Shown here: positions 28,410 through 34,736 of the stretch, in pieces
How positions within the stretch are numbered: the stretch's first letter is position 1
Layout: the number at the start of each line of letters is the position of its first letter
Source: Paraburkholderia azotifigens
GTDB lineage: Bacteria > Pseudomonadota > Gammaproteobacteria > Burkholderiales > Burkholderiaceae
Direction of reading: 5' to 3'
NCBI RefSeq assembly: GCF_007995085.1
Contig: NZ_VOQS01000003.1
Location: 1,426,001 to 1,490,000 of the forward strand
Length of the DNA: 64,000 nucleotides
Position numbers and translations under genes: made by a program
The notes under the pieces: generated by a model
The model's database searches: none
Seen by the model: only the letters and a program-made list of their open reading frames with translations
What the model was told of the DNA's origin: nothing

Positions 28410-29048
28410 TTGGCTTCTATACTCATCGTGGACGATCATCCCGCATTCCGGCTCGTTATCAAGACCCATCTGTTGCAGTTGCTCGGCACCCAGGAAGTGT
28501 TCGAAGCCGACAACGGCCAATCCGCGATGGAAATGGCGCGTCAATATGCGCCCGACCTGACCATTCTCGATCTGGATATTCCGCGCATAAATGGCCTCGA
28601 TGTGCTCGCGCGTCTGAAAGCCGTGCATCCCGGCATGCGCGTGCTGATTCTGTCGAGCCACGACGCGGCCACCTTCATTTCTCGCGCAATGCGCGCCGGC
28701 GCACAAGGTTTCGTCAGCAAGTCTCAGGACGTGAAGGAAATCATGCGCAGCGTCGAGGCGGTGATGTCGGGTTATAGCGTGTTTCCCGTCGCGCCCGTAT
28801 GCGCGGGTCCCGTCGCGCAAGGCGTCGTCGAAGAGAGCCGGCTGGAGTTGCTCTCCGACAAGGAGCTCGTCATTCTGCAAATGCTCGCCAAGGGCATGTC
28901 GAACAAGACCATCGGCGACGCGCTCTTCATCAGCAACAAGACGGTCAGCAGTCACAAGACCCGCCTGATGACCAAGGTGGGCGTCGAGACGCTCGTCGAA
29001 CTCGTCGATTTTGCGCGGCGCTGTGGCATCGCCACGGCCCAGCAATGA
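28410..29048 (+). CDS. NarL/FixJ-type response regulator (RR1)
   Basis: A 212-residue cytosolic transcription factor: receiver domain (residues 1-120) and LuxR-type helix-turn-helix (about 148-205). The acidic pair Asp8-Asp9, phosphoacceptor Asp54 and Lys104 are intact. The start is TTG at 28410: GGAG at 28398-28401 lies eight bases upstream and the family begins at Met-Ala-Ser-Ile-Leu-Ile-Val-Asp-Asp. Its stop overlaps the start of the Hpt gene (ATGA), so the two are translated together. In BvgA/EvgA-type relays such regulators receive phosphate from an Hpt domain. It lies on the outer edge of a phosphorelay island; its target genes are unknown. Confidence 0.93.
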   Translation: MASILIVDDHPAFRLVIKTHLLQLLGTQEVFEADNGQSAMEMARQYAPDLTILDLDIPRINGLDVLARLKAVHPGMRVLILSSHDAATFISRAMRAGAQGFVSKSQDVKEIMRSVEAVMSGYSVFPVAPVCAGPVAQGVVEESRLELLSDKELVILQMLAKGMSNKTIGDALFISNKTVSSHKTRLMTKVGVETLVELVDFARRCGIATAQQ

Positions 29049-29422
29049 TGGCCGCTTGCATGCGCACCGCGTTCGGCCTCACGGACGGAGCAAATGCGCT
29101 GCAGGAAAGAATCGACACGCTCGCGCTCGGCGATCGCGCCGTTGCGCAAGACGTGACGAGCGCGCTGATTGATACGAACTGCGCAACGCTGCTCTACATG
29201 ACAGCTGCTCGAGACAGTTGCGACTGGGACGGTCTGGCCCGCGCGGCACACCGTCTTGCAGGTTCGCTGAGCATGCTGCAATGCAGGCGCGAGATCGCGC
29301 TGGCGATGCAACTGGAACGGGCGGCGCTCGAGCACGACGCGCCGACTGTCGTTACCTTGCTGCCCGTCGTGACGGGAGCGGTCGCCCGTTTGAACGCGCA
29401 GCTCAGCGTACTGCTTGTTTGA
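29045..29422 (+). CDS. Stand-alone Hpt (histidine phosphotransfer) protein
   Basis: A 125-residue helical protein. The Hpt motif Ala-Ala-His-Arg-Leu-Ala-Gly-Ser-Leu-Ser places the phospho-accepting His at residue 69. The helices around it match the four-helix Hpt bundle. It starts at ATG 29045, overlapping the stop of RR1, and so is almost certainly its phosphate donor or sink. A second Met codon at 29048 is equally possible. Hpt proteins shuttle phosphate between receiver domains; the receiver that feeds it could be the hybrid protein encoded next door on the other strand. Confidence 0.85.
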   Translation: MMAACMRTAFGLTDGANALQERIDTLALGDRAVAQDVTSALIDTNCATLLYMTAARDSCDWDGLARAAHRLAGSLSMLQCRREIALAMQLERAALEHDAPTVVTLLPVVTGAVARLNAQLSVLLV

Positions 29423-29624
29423 GCAAGGAACCCTGTATCTATCGTTAGCGCGGCGGCAATTAATACTTGTTAGCGTCAAGGCAGGCATTTTCTCCTGCAC
29501 TGACGAATTCACGCCCTATACTGATCCATAGCGTGACTGAACAGCCTTCCCCGGGGCTGCATCGACCAGCCGCGCAAACCGCGCACGGTTCTCAGATCGT
29601 CTCCACCGTGTCTCGCGGTGTTTG

Positions 29625-29647
29625 GGCCCGCGTTCTGCGGGCCTTTT
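29625..29647 (+). terminator. Intrinsic terminator after RR1-Hpt
   Basis: GGCCCGC (29625-29631) pairs with GCGGGCC (29637-29643) across five bases and is followed by TTTT. It lies 200 bases past the Hpt stop, so it may end that operon or a separate short transcript starting near 29529 (a TATACT at 29517-29522 could be its -10). Confidence 0.75.
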
Positions 29648-29665
29648 ATCGTCCGCATTGTCCCG

Positions 29666-31756
29666 TCATTTACCGGATTGCCGGCGTGATCCACGGCCGC
29701 CGAGGTCGTTCATCTGCGCCCTGATACGCGCGACGAGTCCATCGAGCAACGCGTCGTCGATGGGCTCCTGCGCGGCGCTTGCGTGCTGCAATGCGTTCAT
29801 GAGGCCGTGATTTCCGACGATACCCACGGCGCCCGCGAGCTTGTGCAATGCACGCCGTGTGCCTTGCTTGTCGCCCGACGCGCGGTGCCGATCGAGATGA
29901 AGGAGATCGTCGTTCATCGACTGTTGCCAGTCACGTAACAGGCCGTCGATGTCCACGCCTTGCGCAGCGAGCGAATCGAGCGCGGTGAAATCGTATTTCT
30001 CCAGAGGCACCGTGGCAGGCGCGGCGAGATGCAGCCGCTCGAGCGCGGCTTCGAGCGCGTTCAAGCCGAAAGTCTTCACGAGAATCGCGCCGAACAATGC
30101 GCGATCGCGAGCGCTCAGTTGGGTATCGGGATTTGCCGTCAGCAGAACGATCGGCATCGTCGGGCCGGAAACACCAGACGACGCGTGCACGTGGCGCGCA
30201 AGTTCGACGCCGCTCATGCCGGGCATCTGAAGATCGGTGATCAGGAGATCGACGCGTTCGCGGCCCAACACGCCAAGCGCTTCTTCGCCCGAGCTTGTGC
30301 TGACGCAGCGATAACCGAGCACATCGAGCTGTCGCGCGAGCACCTTGCGATTGACATCGTTGTCGTCGACGACGAGTACAACGGGTTGGCGCGAAACGGG
30401 ATGGAACCGTGGGTGCAGCGGCACGGCACGTTCTGAGGATGCGCCGGACACGTCGCCGCATGTATCGCAGATTCGCCTGAGAGCCGTCCACGACACCGGG
30501 TTGAGCGAGAGTTCGATGTTTCCGTTGTGCTCCCGCATGCCGCCAGGCAACGCGTCGCGCGTGACGGCGATAAGGTGCCGCTCGCCATGCGCAGACGGCG
30601 CCAGACCTGCTTCGACAAAGCGGAAGTCGATCCGCACAGGCGGCCTCGCGTCCGATGGCAAGGTAGCAACGCCGAGCTTTCTCAACGCTTCGCAGATCGC
30701 CTGGCGGTCCGCGTAGCTGTCGAGGTCGACGCAGGCCCAGCGGCGCTCGCGACTGTGCGCGTGCCACTCGTGCCGTTCGATCGTGAACGGCGCATGCAGC
30801 GCGATACACACCCCGACACGCTTGCCTTCGAGGATCGTGATGTCGCCGTTCATCTTCCGCGCGATCACGCGAGCGAGCGCGAGGTCGGGGTGCTCTCGCG
30901 TATCCGCCGACTTCGCGACTGCCGGATGTGCGCTGGAACGCGACGCGTGCGATTCCGCATTCGCTGCGCTTGCTGCCGCGCCATTGATGCCGATCACGAT
31001 GCGCTGCGCACCCGCGTTCAGCGACTCCGCGCGTGCGGACAGCGTGACGATGCCGTGGCTTGCCGCTTCCGTGGCGTACGCGAGCAGGTTGAATATGACC
31101 TGCCCGAGCCGTGCGCGATCGGCGAGTATGCGCGCCGCAACCGAACGGTCGATGCACACTTGCAGGCGCACCTGCCTGCTCGCAGCGATGGGCGCCGCGA
31201 GCAGCGCGACGCCGTCGATCAGTTCGCGCAGGTCGACGGTATCTTCGTCGAACGTAATATTGCGGTCCGCAGGTGCGCTGCTGTCGAGCACATCGTGTGC
31301 GACCAGCGCGAATGTTTCGGCCACGCTGCGCAGAGGACGGGTCGGGTCCGTCTCGGGATCGAGCCCGTTGCTCAGCGCCTGTATGCACGACACGATCTTG
31401 CGCTGCGCACGTTGCAGGACGCGAAGATTGTCGTCGAGCGCTGCGGCGCGCGCGCTCTGCACGGCCTCGTGCTGCGCTTGCGCGAATCGGCCCTTGAGCG
31501 TCGCGTTGTCGTGCTGCGCGGCACGCAGCAAGGTGTCGAGATGGTCGATCTGGAATCCGAGCGCGCGCTGTGCGTCGTGCGAACGGGCGGCGGCGCGCAG
31601 TCCGCGCCCCAGCAGAAGCAGCGCGGCCACCGTCGAGCCCGCGAGCGGCTCGTCGCATGCCGCGAACGAGCCGAACAGCGCGAGTGCGCCGATGGGCACG
31701 CGCAGACCGAACGTACGAGCGATCAACGACGCAGTGCCGGACGGGCGCAGATTCAT
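29666..31756 (-). CDS. Hybrid sensor 'kinase' with degenerate catalytic core, receiver and Hpt domains
   Basis: A 696-residue membrane protein: two short hydrophobic segments (about 18-33 and 38-52), a coiled-coil (60-125), a kinase-like core (about 105-325), a linker, a receiver (458-575) and a C-terminal Hpt (590-690). The receiver looks functional: Asp464-Asp465, Asp508, Lys561. The Hpt His638 is in His-Lys-Leu-Ala-Gly-Ala. The kinase core does not: no Ser-His-Glu H-box is found, the second N-box Asn is Tyr227, no Asp-x-Gly-x-Gly motif exists (Gly-Ile-Asn-Gly-Ala-Ala instead), and the second glycine box reads Asp-Leu-Ala-Leu. It probably cannot autophosphorylate and may act as a relay hub. 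Its gene follows that of RR2 after 12 bases. Confidence 0.88.
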   Translation of the reverse strand: MNLRPSGTASLIARTFGLRVPIGALALFGSFAACDEPLAGSTVAALLLLGRGLRAAARSHDAQRALGFQIDHLDTLLRAAQHDNATLKGRFAQAQHEAVQSARAAALDDNLRVLQRAQRKIVSCIQALSNGLDPETDPTRPLRSVAETFALVAHDVLDSSAPADRNITFDEDTVDLRELIDGVALLAAPIAASRQVRLQVCIDRSVAARILADRARLGQVIFNLLAYATEAASHGIVTLSARAESLNAGAQRIVIGINGAAASAANAESHASRSSAHPAVAKSADTREHPDLALARVIARKMNGDITILEGKRVGVCIALHAPFTIERHEWHAHSRERRWACVDLDSYADRQAICEALRKLGVATLPSDARPPVRIDFRFVEAGLAPSAHGERHLIAVTRDALPGGMREHNGNIELSLNPVSWTALRRICDTCGDVSGASSERAVPLHPRFHPVSRQPVVLVVDDNDVNRKVLARQLDVLGYRCVSTSSGEEALGVLGRERVDLLITDLQMPGMSGVELARHVHASSGVSGPTMPIVLLTANPDTQLSARDRALFGAILVKTFGLNALEAALERLHLAAPATVPLEKYDFTALDSLAAQGVDIDGLLRDWQQSMNDDLLHLDRHRASGDKQGTRRALHKLAGAVGIVGNHGLMNALQHASAAQEPIDDALLDGLVARIRAQMNDLGGRGSRRQSGK

Positions 31757-31768
31757 GCGGGCGCCGCG

Positions 31769-32377
31769 TCAGTCGATCAGTTTGTGCAGCGTCGCAAACT
31801 CGATCAGCGCGGCGAGCGACGACAGCCCCAGTTTGTCGCACAGCCGCGTCTTGTAGGTGCTGACCGTCTTGTCGCTGAGAAAGAGCCGGCTCGCGATTTC
31901 CTTGTTGCTCACGCCGCGCGCCAGATACTGCAGCACTTCCATTTCGCGCGGCGACAGCACATCGAGACCGCCCGCTTTGTTCATGTGCGGCGCGTTCGCG
32001 GGAAAGCAGTCGAAACCCAGCAGCACCGTGCGCGCGGCCGTGAGCATTTCGGTCAGTTCGCGCCCCTTGCTGACATAACCGTTCGCGCCTGCCTGCTGCG
32101 TGTGGAGCGACATCACGTGATCGGGCTTGGCGGACAACACCAGGATGCGCATGGCATCGTCTTGTGCGCGAATGCGGCGAATCATCGATAAGCCATCGAG
32201 GCTGGGCAAATCAAGATCAAGCACGACGAGGTCGGGATTCAGCGATAGGACCATTCTCAACCCTTCTTCGCCGTCGCCAGATTCACCTACGATCTTCAGG
32301 TCGGAATCTGAACGAAGAACGCTTGCGATTGCGCCGCGTATCATCGGGTGGTCGTCAACGATGACAATTCTTTTCAT
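31769..32377 (-). CDS. NarL/FixJ-type response regulator (RR2)
   Basis: A 202-residue two-domain regulator with receiver residues Asp8-Asp9, Asp54 and Lys104 and a LuxR-type HTH at about 138-195 (Leu-Ser-Pro-Arg-Glu-Met-Glu-Val-Leu, Ser-Asn-Lys-Glu-Ile-Ala, Lys-Thr-Val-Ser-Thr-Tyr-Lys). The family resembles BvgA/EvgA. I chose ATG 32377 (Met-Lys-Arg-Ile-Val-Ile-Val-Asp-Asp); the ATG at 32398 would add seven residues. It is the first gene of an operon with the degenerate hybrid protein, an arrangement like bvgAS, and is divergent from RR3. Confidence 0.93.
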   Translation of the reverse strand: MKRIVIVDDHPMIRGAIASVLRSDSDLKIVGESGDGEEGLRMVLSLNPDLVVLDLDLPSLDGLSMIRRIRAQDDAMRILVLSAKPDHVMSLHTQQAGANGYVSKGRELTEMLTAARTVLLGFDCFPANAPHMNKAGGLDVLSPREMEVLQYLARGVSNKEIASRLFLSDKTVSTYKTRLCDKLGLSSLAALIEFATLHKLID

Positions 32378-32541
32378 TTTTGGCCCGTTCTTTATCATCG
32401 TGAACCGAAAACATGCCGTTTTTCGAGGGATCACTGCGAGAAAATTCAGGTACGATTCTAGCAAAGCGGCGAACTACGGATTACTGATTAAGTGTAGAGA
32501 CCGCTCAGTTTATGTAGTGAGAAAGATCCTACGTTCTTACA
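32378..32541. promoter_or_regulatory. Divergent promoter region between RR2 and RR3
   Basis: 164 bases that are noticeably more AT-rich than the flanking genes. It must hold the promoters of the RR2-pseudokinase and RR3-Hpt operons. I could not identify trustworthy -35/-10 hexamers or a repeated operator. Being shared, it allows cross-regulation of the two halves of the phosphorelay island. Confidence 0.5.
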
Positions 32542-33171
32542 GTGAATTCAATCCACACTCATCACAATTCCAGACCTTTTCGAACGATGATCGTCGACGA
32601 TCATCCGGTCATGCGACGCGCGCTGTCCTATGTGCTCGATGAATCCGCCGACTTCGACATGGTCGCCGAGGCCGGGACGGTGGCCGGCGGGTTGAAGGCG
32701 GCGACGGGTTGCGAGCCTGCCCTCGCAATCGTCGATCTGCGCTTGCCCGATGGCGATGGACTCGATCTGATCGCGCAGCTGCGCGATGCGCGACCCGGTT
32801 TGCGAATCGTGGTCTTTTCGTCGGTCGACGAGCGGCTTAACGCGGTGCATGTCCGCAAAGTCGGCGCGCATGGCTTCGTCAGCAAGCTGCGCGATCCGGA
32901 AGAACTGCTCGCCAGCCTGAGGCTGGTGATGATCGGCTACACCTGCTTTGCGTCAGATCTCGTCGAGCCGTCTGGCACCACCCTGTCGCGGCGTGAAACG
33001 TCCGTGTTGCATCGGCTGATTAGCGGGCAGAGCAACGTCGATATTGCAACGTCGCTCAATCTGAGCCCGAAGACCGTCAGCACATACAAGATGCGTCTGA
33101 TGCAAAAGCTCGATCTGCAAAATGTCGTTGATCTCGTCGAGTACGCAAAGACCAACGGGCTCACGAACTAG
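32542..33171 (+). CDS. NarL/FixJ-type response regulator (RR3)
   Basis: A 209-residue regulator with a 13-residue N-terminal extension rich in His and Arg, a receiver (Asp19-Asp20, Asp65, Lys115) and a LuxR-type HTH (about 145-202, Leu-Ser-Arg-Arg-Glu-Thr, Lys-Thr-Val-Ser-Thr-Tyr-Lys). The start is GTG at 32542; an ATG at 32587 would begin Met-Ile-Val-Asp-Asp and is also possible, as neither has a good ribosome site. The HTH carries the same Thr-Val-Ser-Thr-Tyr-Lys recognition-helix phrase as RR2, suggesting overlapping targets. The Hpt gene follows 21 bases downstream. Confidence 0.92.
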   Translation: MNSIHTHHNSRPFRTMIVDDHPVMRRALSYVLDESADFDMVAEAGTVAGGLKAATGCEPALAIVDLRLPDGDGLDLIAQLRDARPGLRIVVFSSVDERLNAVHVRKVGAHGFVSKLRDPEELLASLRLVMIGYTCFASDLVEPSGTTLSRRETSVLHRLISGQSNVDIATSLNLSPKTVSTYKMRLMQKLDLQNVVDLVEYAKTNGLTN

Positions 33172-33192
33172 CCCGAAAACGGAGCGGCCGCG

Positions 33193-33561
33193 ATGACGGA
33201 TGGATGGACTCACCTGCTTGCCGAAGCGCCGGACGATCTGCAGGCGATGTTGAAGCACGCCATACGCGACGATCTCGTTGCCGCTCTCGATGCACTCACC
33301 GCAGGCGACGCCGCGCATGTCGCGTACATCGCGCATCGGTTGAAGGGCTCCGCACGGCTGTATGGCGACAAGGTCGCGGCGGCGTTCTGCGCCGCGCTGG
33401 AAGCGGCGGGGCAGACGGGCGACATCGAACGCGCCCGCGTGATGCTGACGGCGCTCGGGCATGCATTCGGCGCGGCGTGCGGCACGGCGTTCGGCGCGGC
33501 GTGCGGCGCGGCGTGCGGCGCGGCGTGCGGCACTGCATGCGGCGCGCGCGGCCTGCAATGA
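33193..33561 (+). CDS. Hpt-domain protein with Cys-rich repeat tail
   Basis: A 122-residue protein. Residues about 10-92 form an Hpt bundle with His48 in Ala-His-Arg-Leu-Lys-Gly-Ser-Ala. After residue 92 a tail of Gly-Ala-Ala-Cys-type tetrapeptides carries five Cys at regular four- or eight-residue spacing, encoded by a 12-bp tandem repeat. GGAGCGG at 33181-33187 precedes ATG 33193. It repeats the RR-plus-Hpt arrangement of 28410-29422, so the island has two such modules. The Hpt part probably donates phosphate to RR3; the tail's role is unknown and may simply be repeat slippage. Confidence 0.85.
   Translation: MTDGWTHLLAEAPDDLQAMLKHAIRDDLVAALDALTAGDAAHVAYIAHRLKGSARLYGDKVAAAFCAALEAAGQTGDIERARVMLTALGHAFGAACGTAFGAACGAACGAACGTACGARGLQ
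33469..33540. repeat. 12-bp tandem repeat in the 3' end of the Hpt gene
   Basis: Six head-to-tail units of GGCGCGGCGTGC and variants (GGCACGGCGTTC, GGCACTGCATGC), with three exact copies in a row at 33493-33528. The unit is a multiple of three, so gains or losses keep the frame and alter the number of Gly-Ala-Ala-Cys repeats. Confidence 0.93.
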
Positions 33562-33597
33562 CACAGGCCGCCGCACGGCTCGGCAAAACTCAGTGCT

Positions 33598-34671
33598 TCA
33601 TCGGATGGGCGCCGCAGTGGACGCGCCGCGCGTGATACCCAGTTCGACACGCCGGTCAGGCGCCAGACAGCGGATCAATTGCTGCCGGTTGCGCTCGTCG
33701 CATTGCGCGAGCGGATTTGCGGCGCCCATTCCGCGCGCGGTGATTGGCGCGTCGACGCCGCCCGCGACGAGATAACGCTTCACAGTCTCGGCGCGCATTG
33801 CGGAAAGCCGCGCGTTGTGCGCGCCGCTGCCCAGCCTGTCCGTGTAGCCTTCGATGCGAATCGCCGTCACGTCGCCCGCCTGCTTGATGTCGCGTATCAA
33901 CTGATCGAGCTTTGCTCTGCCTTCGGGCAATATTCCTGCGACGTCGCCGCGATCGAATGCAAACGTCGCGTCGCCTTGCAGCGTCACCTTCGGCGCAGGC
34001 TCCCGTGTCTGCGCGACGGCGGGCGGCGTGCACGCGGCGAGCGCCGCGTCGATCTGCGGCAAGCGCTTCGTCACGTCGTCGACGCGCTGCGCGCTCGCCC
34101 TGAAATCGCGCGTCCACGCTTCGTGGCCCGCGCGAATCACCTCGACCTCGGCGCACGCGGTCAGGCGCTGTGCGTGCGAGCACGATGCGAACGCCGGCGC
34201 AGCCTTCGCCGCCAGAATCTGCTTCCACAGATCCGGCCGCACAACAGCCGACGTGCGCAAGTCGGGATTATCGGCGGACAGGCCGCCGCCCGTTTCCAGC
34301 GCCGTCGCGAGACGGCTCGCTTCGCGCAGCGCTTCTTCGACGAATCCCCAGTGATTCCAGTGCGAGCGCTCTTCGCGCGCGGCGTCGAGCCAGCATTGCG
34401 CCTTGAAGCCGAAATAGTTGTCCTTGTGCGGACCGAGTGCGTCCAGACGCGACTGGATCGAATCGGGTGCACGCGCGTTGTCGGCGGTGCGATACAGATC
34501 GAGCCATGCCGGCGTCGCGGCGCCCGCCGCGTTATCCTGCGTCGCGTCGACACCGCGTTGCAGAACGGTCGGGTTCTGCACCTGCAGCGCGTCGCGCGAG
34601 GCCGTCGACGTGCAGCCGGCGACGAGCGCCGACAGCGCGACGCACGTCCGCGTCATCAAAGAATGCTTCAT
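33598..34671 (-). CDS. OmpA-domain lipoprotein, TpgA-like partner of the adhesin
   Basis: A 357-residue envelope protein. The signal ends in Leu-Val-Ala-Gly-Cys, a lipobox. The middle part (about 25-215) is family-specific and includes four Cys. The C-terminal OmpA-like peptidoglycan-binding domain (about 225-345) has the Asn-Ala-Arg-Leu-Ser-x-x-Arg-Ala-Glu-Thr-Val segment, with Asp and Arg typical of diaminopimelate contact. It lies directly downstream of the giant trimeric autotransporter on the same strand. In Acinetobacter, TpgA with the same architecture holds the autotransporter Ata to peptidoglycan and aids its display; the same role here is inferred. I chose ATG 34671 over ATG 34683. 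Confidence 0.88.
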   Translation of the reverse strand: MKHSLMTRTCVALSALVAGCTSTASRDALQVQNPTVLQRGVDATQDNAAGAATPAWLDLYRTADNARAPDSIQSRLDALGPHKDNYFGFKAQCWLDAAREERSHWNHWGFVEEALREASRLATALETGGGLSADNPDLRTSAVVRPDLWKQILAAKAAPAFASCSHAQRLTACAEVEVIRAGHEAWTRDFRASAQRVDDVTKRLPQIDAALAACTPPAVAQTREPAPKVTLQGDATFAFDRGDVAGILPEGRAKLDQLIRDIKQAGDVTAIRIEGYTDRLGSGAHNARLSAMRAETVKRYLVAGGVDAPITARGMGAANPLAQCDERNRQQLIRCLAPDRRVELGITRGASTAAPIR

Positions 34672-34690
34672 GTGTGATTCCATCAGGAAA

Positions 34691-34704
34691 GGGCTGCGCA
34701 GCCC
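34691..34704. other. Intercistronic hairpin between the adhesin and its OmpA-domain partner
   Basis: GGGCTGCGCAGCCC is a perfect 14-base palindrome in the 65-base gap between the adhesin stop and the lipoprotein start. A nearby GGGCTGCGCGG copy could form an alternative pairing. No U-run follows, so readthrough to the partner gene is expected. Confidence 0.6.
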
Positions 34705-34736
34705 TTGCAGCCGCGCAGCCCGGTCAGGTCAGCGGA

